A stretch of 27,993 nt of DNA from Pyrinomonadaceae bacterium (GCA_025937955.1 JAICQI010000002.1:1-27993), one strand, 5' to 3'. Shown: positions 1 to 7,850, numbered from the stretch's first letter. Translations and numbers: made by a program. The notes: generated by a model not told the origin, from the sequence alone.

Positions 1-321
1 GACGAGCGCTTCGCGTTCAGTTACGCCTCCTACAAAGTGAAGCAGAAGCCCGTCGGACGGCGACGCCTGGAGCGCGACCTCAAATTCAAGAAAATCGACA
101 GCGGCGTCGCCAATGAAGCCCTCGAGATGGTCTACGCCGAGACCTCCGAAGAGCAGTTAATCGATCAGGCCATCGCGAAGCGCCTGCGAATCCGCGGCAA
201 GCCGAATAACCGTGTTGAAGCCAAGAGTCTGTTCGATCACCTGCTGCGGCAGGGCTTCGCGTTTGAGCTTGTCAGTGAAAAAGTGCGGGCTTTAGCGACG
301 GATTACGCGGATGAAGACTGA
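1..321 (+). CDS. recX: RecX regulatory protein, C-terminal part (5' end outside window)
   Basis: The reading frame is open from base 1 and begins DERFAFSYASYK, so the gene starts upstream and only the last 106 residues are present. The pattern KPVGRRRLERDLKFKKI followed by EEQLIDQAIAKRL and LFDHLLRQGF matches the helical repeats of RecX, a small cytosolic protein that binds RecA filaments and modulates recombination and SOS activity (family knowledge). A GTG at 37 could be taken for a start, but the upstream residues fit the family, so I treat it as internal. alaS begins 18 bases after the stop on the same strand, so the two are probably cotranscribed. RecX next to alaS is a common arrangement in bacteria and supports the call. 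Confidence 0.88.
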   Translation, partial: DERFAFSYASYKVKQKPVGRRRLERDLKFKKIDSGVANEALEMVYAETSEEQLIDQAIAKRLRIRGKPNNRVEAKSLFDHLLRQGFAFELVSEKVRALATDYADED

Positions 322-339
322 TTTGTTACACTCGAATCA

Positions 340-3039
340 ATGATGACTGGTAACGAAATTCGCGAAGCTTTTCTGAAGTATTTTGAGGAGAACGGGCACA
401 CGACTGTGCGCTCGTCGCCCCTCCTGCCTGCCAATGATCCGACGTTGCTCTTCACGAACGCGGGGATGAATCAGTTTAAAGACGTTTTCCTGGGCGCGGA
501 GAAGCGCGAGTACGTGCGCGCCGCGTCGTCGCAGAAGTGCATACGCGCCGGTGGCAAGCACAATGACCTCGACGAAGTCGGCAAAACGGCCCGGCATCAC
601 ACGTTCTTCGAGATGCTCGGAAACTTTTCCTTCGGTAACTACTTCAAGGAAGACGCAATCAAGTATGCGTGGGAGCTGCTGGTTGACGTTCTGGGGCTTG
701 ATCCGAAGCGATTATGGTTCACCGTTTACGAAGGCGATGCGGAAGTTCCGCCTGACGAAGATGCCGAGCGATTCTGGGCACAGGTGGGCGCGCCGCGCGA
801 ACGGATTTTGCGCTTTGGACGCCAAGACAACTTCTGGCAGATGGGCGAGACTGGGCCATGTGGGCCATGCAGTGAGGTTCATTACTACATGGGCGACAGT
901 CCGGATGATCCGGAGAACTCTGTGGCGAACGTAAATGGTCCGGGCGACACGATCATGGAGATCTGGAACCTGGTCTTTATGCAGTTCGAGCGGAGTGAAG
1001 TCTCCCCCGGGACGTACAAACTCGAGCCGCTGCCGGCGCCTTCGGTCGATACCGGCGCGGGGCTCGAACGTCTCGCAGTCGTGTTGCAAGGCGTGAAGTC
1101 AAACTACGATACGGATCTGATTCGTCCGATCATCAACTACACGGCCAAGCTCGCCGATCGCAACTACGAGCCGGAATCGCAAGCGGGATTTGCGATGCGC
1201 GTAATTGCAGACCATGCGCGCGCTACGGCGTTCGCGATTGCCGACGGCATTCTGCCTGGCAACGAAGGGCGCAACTACGTGCTGCGCAAAATCATGCGAC
1301 GCGCGATCTACCAGGGCGTTCACACGCTCGGGTTTGAAGGTCCGTTCTTCAATCAGGTTGCGAACTTCGTCGTCGATCAGATGAAGGAGACGTTTCCGGA
1401 ACTGGAGCAACATCGCGAGTTCGTCGAGAAGATGGTGCGGTTGGAGGAGGAGCGTTTTCGTTCGACGTTGACGGTTGGGTTGAACAAGCTGGATGAGGTG
1501 TTCGCCTCAACAAAAGGCGCGATGCCCGAGTACAAGACGCTGGCGCGGCTCTACGATACCTTTGGCACACCACGCGATCTGATCCGTGTGGGTTTGCAAG
1601 AGCGCGGCTTTGCGATCAATGAGGATGAGTTTAATAGCGCGTTCGATGTGGCGCTTCAGGAGCTTCAGCAGACTGTAGCTGCTGATAAAGGCGAGGGTAA
1701 AGCCAAGACGAATCCGGTGTACGCAGAGTTGGCAGGGCGGTTTGATAGGTCGGTCTTCAAGGGTTACGAGACCACGCGAGTCGATGATGCAAAGGTCGTG
1801 GCGGTGATCAAAGGCAATGAAGTCGACTCGTTGAGTGAAGGCGATGAAGGCGAGATCGTGCTCGATCGGACGCCGTTCTACTCCGAAAGTGGTGGACAGG
1901 TTGGAGACATTGGGTTGCTGGTTGGCCCATCCGGCGCGCTGGCGAATGTTCTCGATACATACTCACCAGCGCAGGGTTTGATCGTTCATAAAGTCAGGGT
2001 CGATAAAGGTGGATTCAATGTTGGCGATGTGGTTTCAGCTGAAGTCGACGTTGAAAAGCGCGATGCGACGCGACGCAATCACACGGCGACGCACTTGATG
2101 CACGCTGCTTTGCGTGAAGTTCTCGGAACACACGTTAAGCAAGCCGGTTCCGTTGTGGCGCCAACTTATCTGCGCTTCGACTTCACTCACTACCAGCCTT
2201 TGACGACTGCGGAGAAGGAAGAGATCGAGCGTCTCGTCAACTACCACATCCTGCGCAACGAGCCGGTGCAAATTGACGAGATGGCAATCGAAGAAGCCAT
2301 GCGTTCGGGAGCGATGGCACTGTTTGGCGAGAAGTACGGCGAAAAGGTGCGCGTGCTTTCGATTAATGGCATCGAAGGTATTTTTTCGAAAGAGCTTTGC
2401 GGCGGCACGCACGTGCGCGCGACTGGCGATATCGGGCTGTTCAAGATCACAAGCGACGAATCGATTGCCTCTGGCGTGCGACGCATCCGCGCCATCACCG
2501 GCATGGATGCTTACGAACGTTTCCGCGAAGCTGAAGTTCTCGTTGATGGACTCAGCAGCGGACTGAGAACTTCGCGCAACGATTTGCAGGGAACTGTTTC
2601 GCGTCTTCAGGATGAGCTGAAGAAAGCGAGACGTGAAGCGGACGAGTTGCGCTTGAAGCTGGCGAGCGGCGCCACAGGTGCTTCCGCCAACGGCGACGAA
2701 TCGCGTGAAGTAGCGGGCATCAAGGTTTTGGCGCGTGAAGCAAGCGGCCTCGACGCTGCCGCCATGCGACAACTTTCCGACACGCTGCTCGCGCGGATCA
2801 AATCGGGCGTGGTCGTGCTCGGGCGCAGCAGCGATGGAAAAGTCTCGCTCATCGTGCGCACGTCCGCAGATCTCACCGGGAAGGTCCCGGCGGGCCAGGT
2901 CATCAAGGAATTGGCGCCAATCATCGGCGGTCGTGGCGGCGGCAAAGCGGACATGGCCGAGGGCGGCGGCAACCAACCCGAGAACCTCGCCGCCGCACTT
3001 CAAAAGAGCTACGAAGTCGTCGAGCGCCTCATGTCGTAA
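340..3039 (+). CDS. alaS: Alanine--tRNA ligase
   Basis: This 899-residue protein charges tRNA-Ala with alanine in the cytosol and edits mischarged Ser/Gly-tRNA. It has full family length. Residues 1 to about 240 are the class II catalytic domain, with the typical N-terminus (EIREAFLKYFEENGH, LFTNAGMNQFKDVFLG). A tRNA-recognition region follows. The editing domain carries both zinc-binding motifs, HTATH at 581-585 and CGGTH at 687-691. A coiled coil lies near 745-780, and the C-Ala domain ends with a Gly-rich stretch (GGRGGGKADMAEGGG). Start ATG at 340 (or 343) has no obvious Shine-Dalgarno, so translation may be coupled to recX 18 bases upstream. A strong palindromic repeat begins one base after the stop codon and may end the transcript. 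No damage was seen. Confidence 0.98.
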   Translation: MMTGNEIREAFLKYFEENGHTTVRSSPLLPANDPTLLFTNAGMNQFKDVFLGAEKREYVRAASSQKCIRAGGKHNDLDEVGKTARHHTFFEMLGNFSFGNYFKEDAIKYAWELLVDVLGLDPKRLWFTVYEGDAEVPPDEDAERFWAQVGAPRERILRFGRQDNFWQMGETGPCGPCSEVHYYMGDSPDDPENSVANVNGPGDTIMEIWNLVFMQFERSEVSPGTYKLEPLPAPSVDTGAGLERLAVVLQGVKSNYDTDLIRPIINYTAKLADRNYEPESQAGFAMRVIADHARATAFAIADGILPGNEGRNYVLRKIMRRAIYQGVHTLGFEGPFFNQVANFVVDQMKETFPELEQHREFVEKMVRLEEERFRSTLTVGLNKLDEVFASTKGAMPEYKTLARLYDTFGTPRDLIRVGLQERGFAINEDEFNSAFDVALQELQQTVAADKGEGKAKTNPVYAELAGRFDRSVFKGYETTRVDDAKVVAVIKGNEVDSLSEGDEGEIVLDRTPFYSESGGQVGDIGLLVGPSGALANVLDTYSPAQGLIVHKVRVDKGGFNVGDVVSAEVDVEKRDATRRNHTATHLMHAALREVLGTHVKQAGSVVAPTYLRFDFTHYQPLTTAEKEEIERLVNYHILRNEPVQIDEMAIEEAMRSGAMALFGEKYGEKVRVLSINGIEGIFSKELCGGTHVRATGDIGLFKITSDESIASGVRRIRAITGMDAYERFREAEVLVDGLSSGLRTSRNDLQGTVSRLQDELKKARREADELRLKLASGATGASANGDESREVAGIKVLAREASGLDAAAMRQLSDTLLARIKSGVVVLGRSSDGKVSLIVRTSADLTGKVPAGQVIKELAPIIGGRGGGKADMAEGGGNQPENLAAALQKSYEVVERLMS

Positions 3040-3040
3040 T

Positions 3041-3118
3041 TGTAGGGGCGGCCCTCCGTGGCCGCCCCAGTGTAAAATTAGGCGTTGACTGGGGTGGCCA
3101 CGGAGGGCCACCCCTACA
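3041..3118. repeat. Palindromic intergenic repeat, family A copy 1
   Basis: A 28-base arm at 3041-3068 is matched by its reverse complement at 3091-3118 with two differences, around a 22-base loop. The arms start TGTAGGGGCGG and are very GC-rich. The element exactly fills the gap between the convergent alaS and peptidoglycan-binding genes, one base from each stop codon, so its RNA hairpin could act as a terminator or 3'-end protector on both strands. A related copy lies at 9479-9554. Confidence 0.85.
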
Positions 3119-3119
3119 G

Positions 3120-3461
3120 TTACATCGACTTCTGTTTCTCAGTTAAAGCGATATTCATCTTCTCGAGCGTGACCTTGTTGAGTGTGCCGGTCACCTTCAA
3201 CCCTTCCGCGTGTTGATACTTGCGCAATCCCTCGCGCGTCGCATCGTCAAGCTTCCCGAGTTGTTCGCCGCCGTAAAAGCCGCGCTCCTTGAGAATGGCC
3301 TGGGCCTGGTTGATTTGTTCCTTGGTGGCGCGAAAGATTGGGCCACGTTTTGTGGCTTGCTTCGTGCCCGTTTGAGTTGAGGTTGAGGTTGAGTTTTGAG
3401 CCATCACTCCGGTGTTGAGGACACAGAGGAGTAGCAGCGTAAGCGTAAGGATATTCTTCAT
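3120..3461 (-). CDS. Secreted peptidoglycan-binding-domain protein
   Basis: This 113-residue protein has an N-terminal signal peptide (MKNILTLTLLLLCVLNTGVMA, probable cut after A21) and a Ser/Thr/Gln-rich linker. Its C-terminal half resembles the PG_binding_1 fold: IFRATKEQINQAQAILKERGF, then LGKLDDATREGLRKYQHAEG and TGTLNKVTLEKM. Such domains bind cell-wall peptidoglycan and usually accompany an enzymatic domain; here no catalytic part is present. It is likely periplasmic. The start is supported by an AAGGA motif about 11 bases upstream. A 6-bp GCGCGC hairpin lies in its 5' leader. The divergent neighbour is a lytic transglycosylase, so the shared 177-base space probably carries promoters for both envelope genes. 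The domain is short and the exact role is unknown. Confidence 0.8.
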   Translation of the reverse strand: MKNILTLTLLLLCVLNTGVMAQNSTSTSTQTGTKQATKRGPIFRATKEQINQAQAILKERGFYGGEQLGKLDDATREGLRKYQHAEGLKVTGTLNKVTLEKMNIALTEKQKSM

Positions 3462-3484
3462 TTCGTTTTTCGTCCTTTTGTGAG

Positions 3485-3500
3485 GCGCGCAGAAGCGCGC
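3485..3500 (-). promoter_or_regulatory. Short GC hairpin in 5' leader
   Basis: A perfect 6-bp inverted repeat, GCGCGC with a 4-base spacer, lies 23 bases before the start codon of the peptidoglycan-binding gene. It would form a stable stem in that mRNA just ahead of the ribosome binding site. A role in translation or mRNA stability is a guess. Confidence 0.3.
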
Positions 3501-3536
3501 GGGTTAATGGGCGCCGCTATCTTACAACGGCTGTCA

Positions 3537-3553
3537 ATAGGTCCTATAGGACT
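3537..3553. promoter_or_regulatory. ATAGGTC palindromic element, copy 1
   Basis: The sequence ATAGGTCCTATAGGACT contains a perfect 12-base palindrome, GTCCTATAGGAC, at 3541-3552. It lies midway between divergently transcribed envelope genes (starts at 3461 on - and 3639 on +). Related sequences occur at 19599-19637 and 24897-24917. It could be a regulator binding site or a degenerate dispersed repeat. Confidence 0.4.
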
Positions 3554-3638
3554 TGTGAACGGCCAAACTTGTTGGCAATAGTTTAACCAGCATGGTAATA
3601 TCTTCAGGCCTCGCGGTTCCTGCCCCAAAGAGACGAAA

Positions 3639-4430
3639 ATGCGAAAATCAATCCTTTTTCTGGCCCTTTTTGCTGCGACAACGTGGTCTGTGCGTGCGCA
3701 GACACCTTCCAGCTATCAGGTCGATAATTTCGACCTCCCCAACGCCGTCCGAATCCAGACCCCAAAAGTCGAACCGCCCAGGAAACCCCTTCCGACCAAA
3801 CGCCTGACCACGTCGCGCAACTACACGCATTCGCCCGCTCCGGGAGCTTTAGTCCACCTGACCAGCCAGCCGATCAATCCCTCCCTCGGCGGCTTCACCA
3901 CCGGAAACGCCAACGTCGATAATTTCATCGTCGAATCCGGCAAACGAAACTCAGTCGACCCGTTGCTTCTCTACTCCATCATGCACCAGGAATCGAGCTT
4001 CAAAACTCGTGCAATGTCTTACAAAGGCGCGCGCGGGCTCATGCAGCTCATGCCTTTCACCGCCAGCCGCTTCGGCGTCACAAACATCTGGGATCCGAAG
4101 CAGAACATCGAAGGTGGCGCTCGCTACATGCGGTTCCTGCTCGACCTGTTTTCGGGCGACGTGCGTCTCGCGCTGGCAGGGTACAACGCCGGTGAAGGTG
4201 CGGTGATGAAGTATGGGTACCAAGTCCCGCCCTACAGCGAAACACGTGAATACGTTCGTCGCATCGGCGCTCGCTACAGCATGATTCGCGACCCTAACGC
4301 CGTGGCACAAGCCGCCAGCTCGCCCAACGGGCTCGCACAACAAAAAGATCCCACACCGTTGAACGTCTACGAGCCGAGCGTCTTCATGACCAGGCTTCCC
4401 GACGGCCGCCTCCAGCTAGTCAGCCAATAG
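3639..4430 (+). CDS. Lytic transglycosylase, SLT domain (family 1)
   Basis: This 263-residue protein begins with a signal peptide (MRKSILFLALFAATTWSVRA, probable cut after A20). A Pro-rich linker follows, then an SLT fold from about residue 95. The catalytic glutamate is E118 in SIMHQESSF. Other family motifs are GARGLMQLMPFTASRFGV, the NIEGGARYMRFLL stretch, and LALAGYNAGEGAV, with PYSETREYVRRI after it. The enzyme cleaves peptidoglycan glycan strands in the periplasm to leave 1,6-anhydro-muramyl ends. After the domain there is a roughly 45-residue tail (ends at Q263) with no recognised fold. Upstream is a divergent peptidoglycan-binding gene; a repeat starts four bases after the stop. Start ATG 3639 is chosen because it gives a clean signal peptide. 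Confidence 0.93.
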   Translation: MRKSILFLALFAATTWSVRAQTPSSYQVDNFDLPNAVRIQTPKVEPPRKPLPTKRLTTSRNYTHSPAPGALVHLTSQPINPSLGGFTTGNANVDNFIVESGKRNSVDPLLLYSIMHQESSFKTRAMSYKGARGLMQLMPFTASRFGVTNIWDPKQNIEGGARYMRFLLDLFSGDVRLALAGYNAGEGAVMKYGYQVPPYSETREYVRRIGARYSMIRDPNAVAQAASSPNGLAQQKDPTPLNVYEPSVFMTRLPDGRLQLVSQ

Positions 4431-4434
4431 AACA

Positions 4435-4464
4435 AATCTGTATCAATCCGCGTTGATCTGTGGC
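4435..4464. repeat. ATCYGTG repeat (family C), solo copy 1
   Basis: The stretch AATCTGTATCAATCCGCGTT continuing to GATCTGTGGC is a diverged member of the repeat AATCCGTGTT(T/C)ATC(T/C)GTGGC, also found at 6214-6288, 14809-14832, 21319-21340 and 21708-21744. It starts four bases after the transglycosylase stop codon and runs toward the next gene. An upstream TTG (4453) that would extend the next gene lies inside it. Confidence 0.6.
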
Positions 4465-4497
4465 AGCATGATTGGCGCAAAAAAGGATCTGAAATCG

Positions 4498-5079
4498 ATG
4501 ACGTGTTCCAGTTGCGGAGCCTACATGGCTCCGAGTGTGCATTTTTGTTCGAATTGCGGAGCGGCGGCCGCCGATCCGGAAGTCACCAGGCTCGCTCGGC
4601 TGCAATCGCGGGCGCTTGAATACGGCGACGATCAGGACCTCGAGCACACGATCTTTACCGTCCGTCCTACGATGATCTTCATCAAGGCGGGTTATGCCCT
4701 GGCGGTTCTTGGAGGCATCGCTTTGGTGTTCGTACTGGCGTCACTCGGAGTTCCGGCATCGATCTCGATTCCACTCGCGCTCGCGCTGTTGCTGATTCCC
4801 GCTTACTACCACATCCGGCGCAATATGATTCGTTACACGGTTACCGACTCCAAACTCCAGATCGATACCGGCCTGATCGCGCGGACCACTAAAAACATAC
4901 CTTTGAGCAAAGTCCAGGACGTGACTGTCTCTGCCAGCATCCCGCAACGCCTGATGGGATTCGGCGACATCATCATCGACAACGCCAGCGAAATCGGCGG
5001 TTCGATCGTCATGCAGAACATCAGCAGCCCACGCCACTACGCCGACCTTCTTTTGCGTGAACTAAGACGCTGGCATTAA
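4498..5079 (+). CDS. Zinc-ribbon membrane protein with PH-like (YdbS/bPH2) domain
   Basis: The 193-residue protein starts with a zinc ribbon (CSSC at about 3-6 and CSNC at about 18-21). After a short charged segment come two hydrophobic membrane segments, roughly residues 60-80 and 84-102. A bacterial PH-like domain of the YdbS/YdbT type follows (RYTVTDSKLQIDTGLIARTT, then IPLSKVQDVTVSASIPQRL, then FGDIIIDNASEIGG). The domain likely sits on the cytoplasmic face. Its function is not established. Start choice: ATG 4498 has AAGGA ten bases upstream and begins right at the zinc ribbon; ATG 4468 and TTG 4453 are in frame, but the latter lies inside repeat DNA. No partner gene is evident. Confidence 0.8.
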   Translation: MTCSSCGAYMAPSVHFCSNCGAAAADPEVTRLARLQSRALEYGDDQDLEHTIFTVRPTMIFIKAGYALAVLGGIALVFVLASLGVPASISIPLALALLLIPAYYHIRRNMIRYTVTDSKLQIDTGLIARTTKNIPLSKVQDVTVSASIPQRLMGFGDIIIDNASEIGGSIVMQNISSPRHYADLLLRELRRWH

Positions 5080-5167
5080 ACTGACAACGTGCTGCCTAAT
5101 CGCGTTTCGGGAACATCAAACCCCGAGCGGTTTCTAAATACAACTGGCCGCACGAGGAGTCGCCGTT

Positions 5168-6211
5168 TTGCGCTTAATGATAGTCCGTATTTTCCTGATT
5201 TGCCTCATTACTTGCTTTATCGCTGTCGCGGCGATGGCGCAGGACGCAGGTTCGTCGACAGAACAAACCCAATGTATCGCCGGGAAGAAACAGCGGCGGG
5301 TCGCAGTTGAAATTACGAAGTTTCGCCAGGATTTTGAAGCCTATGAAGTGATGAGTAAGGCTGCGGCTGAGGCACGAGCCAGCAATGCAGGCGTTGAAAT
5401 TCAGGCGGGCTATGGAACTGCAGGGTTCGCGGAAGATGGTGGGATCTCATTCTTCAAGGGAACTGCTTTTGTGCGGTTGAAAGGCGGCGATGCCGAGACG
5501 TTAAAAGAATGTGCTCAGCAAGTCAGCAACAATCTAGACCAGGGCGAAGGAGACATTCCCGCCTTACTGAAACATCTGCCGAATCCTGAAGAAGCTCAAA
5601 AGACCGCCGTCTATTTGAACAGCTTTACCAATCTCAATGAGCTTGCGCTCCAGCAAGGTGTACTTTCTGCGGTCGAATCCGGTGGTAACGCCGATGCTGC
5701 CTTAGCTGCTTATGGTCCAAGTAAAGTTCTGATCGTCGAGTTCAATACACCACAGCTTGCGGGAGATAACGATCGCCGCATCATGGCGCGCATTCAGGAG
5801 CTGTGGAAACTGGGCCAACCCGCGCCGGCTGCGTACCGTCGCGTCGGAAACTATTCAGTGTTTGTGTTTGACGCGCCCGACGAACAGACGGCCAAGCAAC
5901 TCATCGATCAAGTCAAATATGAGCAGGTAGTGCGGTGGCTTGGCGACAACCCAAACATCTTCAAGGAAGCCGAGAAGCGCTACATCAATACTACGCTAGG
6001 CGTTCTGGTGGCAGTGCTAAAAGCCTCCGGCTATGCGTTGATCGTATGTTTGGGTCTGGGTGGACTGTTGGGTGGTCTGCTGTTCACTTACAGGCGCGCT
6101 CAACAAAAAGCCGGGACTGCCTATTCCGATGCCGGCGGGATGCTCCGGCTCAATCTGGACGACCTCACGCCCGAAACCGATCCGGGCCGACTCCTGCGCG
6201 AGCGAAACTAA
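5168..6211 (+). CDS. Exported membrane-anchored protein of unknown function (possibly DUF6599-like)
   Basis: A 347-residue protein not recognised with certainty. It has an N-terminal signal peptide or anchor (about residues 4-25, ending AVAAMAQ). A long soluble region follows, including AGYGTAGFAEDGGISFFKGT and DIPALLKHLPNPEEA. These remind me of the DUF6599 family, which is frequent in Acidobacteriota, but I cannot confirm it. One hydrophobic segment lies at about 277-305 (GVLVAVLKASGYALIVCLGL, then glycine-rich), followed by a basic stop-transfer and a short cytosolic tail. The bulk is therefore probably periplasmic, tethered near the C-terminus. TTG 5168 is taken as start because GAGGAG lies eight bases upstream (5154-5159); ATG 5177 is an alternative 17 bases from it. 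A palindromic repeat begins two bases after the stop. Confidence 0.72.
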   Translation: MRLMIVRIFLICLITCFIAVAAMAQDAGSSTEQTQCIAGKKQRRVAVEITKFRQDFEAYEVMSKAAAEARASNAGVEIQAGYGTAGFAEDGGISFFKGTAFVRLKGGDAETLKECAQQVSNNLDQGEGDIPALLKHLPNPEEAQKTAVYLNSFTNLNELALQQGVLSAVESGGNADAALAAYGPSKVLIVEFNTPQLAGDNDRRIMARIQELWKLGQPAPAAYRRVGNYSVFVFDAPDEQTAKQLIDQVKYEQVVRWLGDNPNIFKEAEKRYINTTLGVLVAVLKASGYALIVCLGLGGLLGGLLFTYRRAQQKAGTAYSDAGGMLRLNLDDLTPETDPGRLLRERN

Positions 6212-6213
6212 AA

Positions 6214-6288
6214 AGATTTTAGCCGCAGATTTTCGCAGATGAACGTGGATTAGATGCGTTCATCGTCGGAAATCTGCGGCTAAAATCT
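6214..6288. repeat. Palindromic repeat, family C-related copy 2
   Basis: A 19-base arm at 6214-6232 (AGATTTTAGCCGCAGATTT) is perfectly repeated in reverse complement at 6270-6288. The inner part carries GCAGATGAACGTGGAT, a variant of the family C core. It begins two bases after the preceding stop codon and forms a strong hairpin, so it could act as a 3' end for the upstream gene. Confidence 0.8.
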
Positions 6289-6297
6289 GATCGGGCC

Positions 6298-6372
6298 AAA
6301 AAAATTGCGGGCTGCTGATTTTTCCTGGGAGGCTCCCCCAAGCCCCGTCAGAACGTCAATCAGCAGCTCCGC
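6298..6372 (-). terminator. Intrinsic terminator at end of candidate RNA
   Basis: On the minus strand, GCGG-A-GCTGCTGATT (6372-6358) pairs with AATCAGCAGC-CCGC (6320-6307), giving 14 pairs with one bulged A. AA and seven T residues (6304-6298) follow. The 37-base apical part carries its own small hairpin. Confidence 0.65.
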
Positions 6373-6545
6373 TATTATTGCCCTTTGACTGCGTCACAAG
6401 CGTCACTCCGTTCCCCCAAAAGAGTCAAACGCTTGCTTCTAAAATCTGTGAGAGGATGCCTCCCCCAAAGCCTCCACTCACCGCAGTTTTCAGAGCCTGA
6501 CCCGATTTACCCTTATCTACCCTTCTTGTTCTGAGCCTCTCTTTG
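6298..6545 (-). ncRNA. Candidate structured RNA with three UGGGGG-loop hairpins
   Basis: There is no coding sequence here. On the minus strand three hairpins occur in series. Hairpin 1 is at 6448-6481, with apical GCUU-UGGGGG-AGGC. Hairpin 2 is at 6397-6435, with stem CAAGCGU/ACGCUUG, inner ACUC/GAGU and GGGGGA in the loop. Hairpin 3 is at 6307-6372, with apical GGCU-UGGGGG-AGCC. The last stem is 14 bp and is followed by AAUUUUUUU, the form of an intrinsic terminator, which sets the strand. The shared loop in three otherwise different stems suggests a selected binding site for a protein (a CsrA-type GGA binder is one option) or for C-rich mRNA. The 5' end is uncertain; no convincing promoter was identified. 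It could be a 3' UTR of the aminotransferase gene 178 bases upstream instead of an independent gene. Confidence 0.5.
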
Positions 6546-6722
6546 GCAATGACCGTGCCATCAGACGGCATGGTTCCAATCAAAAAGGCAGATGGCGTTT
6601 TTACTCAGTTTTCGTAACTTGTGCCGATAAACGTTTTGTACGCCATGAAACATAGGGCGAACATGGCTGTACCCGTTTCGTGCAACTGCGACTGTACGAT
6701 CGGACGGTAATCGTTCGCTCAC
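6546..6722. other. Non-coding spacer, no clear feature
   Basis: This stretch lies between the candidate RNA and the aminotransferase stop codon. I see no credible gene or RNA in it. A weak TGCC/GGCA hairpin occurs near 6555-6572. A promoter for the minus-strand RNA should lie here, but no well-spaced -35/-10 pair stands out. Confidence 0.5.
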
Positions 6723-7850
6723 TTAAGGCAGCGCTTCAACGAACTGGTCGACTTCTGCGGTGGTGTTATAGAGATGCGGGGCGATCCGGAGGCGATCACC
6801 GCGAGGCGCAGTGACGATGTTCCTCGTCTTGAGTTGGTGATACAGCGACATTGCAGACAAACCGTCGAGATGCCGAATACAAACAATCTGCGACTTCTCA
6901 CCGGGCGCACGAGAACTTACCACCTGGTATCTCTTATTTCCCAGACGTTCGCATAAATAGTCCGTCAGCTCTTCCAGGTAGCGGGCGATATTCTGTACGC
7001 CCACCCGGTGCAGAAGCTCCAGGCTAGCGTTAAAACCATGCACCAGCGCCATAGGGCCGGTGCCGGATTCCCAACCGAGTGTGCCCCGATTCCAGCCCTG
7101 TTCGAAATTGAAGTAGTCTTCGGGGTTTGGAACACTGATCCAGCCTACCAGCGTCGGCTCGATCCGTTCGCGCGCGCGATCGGACAGGTAGAGGTAACCC
7201 ACTCCCTCGGGCGCCAGCAGCCACTTGTGACTAGCGCCGGCGGCTACGTCGACCAGTTCCGCTTCGACATTCGTGGGCACAACACCGAGTGCCTGAATCG
7301 AGTCCACGACGAATAGAGCATCGTGGCGACGCGCAACACGTCCGAGCCGTTCCAGATCGATGCGAAATCCGGATGCAAACTGCACGTGACTGATTGCGAC
7401 CACTCGTGTCTTATGGTCGATCAGGCTTTCCAGTTCAGACACATCGATGCGACCTTCGCGTTCTTCGCACATGCGCACTTCCACACCGAACGCGTCGCGT
7501 ACTCGAACCCAGGGATAGATATTTGACGGAAACTCGTGGCTGAACGTGACGATGTTGTCGCCCGGCTTCCATGCAATGCCGTTGGCGACGCTCGAGAGAC
7601 TATCGGAGGTGTTGCGCATGAACGCGACCTGCTCGGGCCGGGCGGCGCCTAGAAGTCTAGCGAGAAGCTCTCGTGCCTGCTCTTTAACCGCCAGCCAGCT
7701 ACGGAAGTTTGCGGAGCCGTTTTCATGAACATCCCTGAGCTGCGCCTCAACCGCGCGAATACTCGTGATTGGCGGTGGCGAGACTGCGGCGTGATTGAAG
7801 TAGATCGCTCGCTGCGTGATTGGGAATAAAGCGCGAAGTTCGGGGGTCAT
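6723..7850 (-). CDS. Class V aminotransferase (isopenicillin-N-epimerase/selenocysteine-lyase-like)
   Basis: This 375-residue PLP enzyme has fold type I. Markers are the N-terminal IYFNHAAVSPPP, FMRNTSDSLSSVANGI, the aspartate D183 in VVDSIQALGVVP, and the PLP lysine K209 in AAGASHKWLLAPEGVGYLY. The segment GWESGTGPM and the C-terminal RGDRLRIAPHLYN complete the fold. Cysteine desulfurases (SufS) carry a catalytic cysteine in a C-terminal loop; the corresponding region here (TAPRGDRLRIAP) has none, so sulfur transfer is unlikely. Epimerase, lyase or aminotransferase activity on an amino acid remains possible; the substrate cannot be read from sequence. It lies six bases after the unknown 174-residue gene, which overlaps asparaginase, so the three form an operon that may process amino acids. 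Cytosolic. Confidence 0.88.
   Translation of the reverse strand: MTPELRALFPITQRAIYFNHAAVSPPPITSIRAVEAQLRDVHENGSANFRSWLAVKEQARELLARLLGAARPEQVAFMRNTSDSLSSVANGIAWKPGDNIVTFSHEFPSNIYPWVRVRDAFGVEVRMCEEREGRIDVSELESLIDHKTRVVAISHVQFASGFRIDLERLGRVARRHDALFVVDSIQALGVVPTNVEAELVDVAAGASHKWLLAPEGVGYLYLSDRARERIEPTLVGWISVPNPEDYFNFEQGWNRGTLGWESGTGPMALVHGFNASLELLHRVGVQNIARYLEELTDYLCERLGNKRYQVVSSRAPGEKSQIVCIRHLDGLSAMSLYHQLKTRNIVTAPRGDRLRIAPHLYNTTAEVDQFVEALP

Noticed and set aside
2035..3111. Long minus-strand open frame (358 codons) opposite alaS
   Set aside because: It lies antisense to clearly conserved alaS sequence and reads into the repeat; its composition shows no recognisable domain.
6298..6545. Plus-strand version of the RNA with C-rich (CCCCC) loops
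   Set aside because: The same stems form, but only the minus strand has a stem followed by a T-tract; the plus strand lacks a terminator.
6723..7850. Cysteine desulfurase (SufS/IscS) identity
   Set aside because: The fold fits, but the catalytic cysteine of the C-terminal loop is absent.
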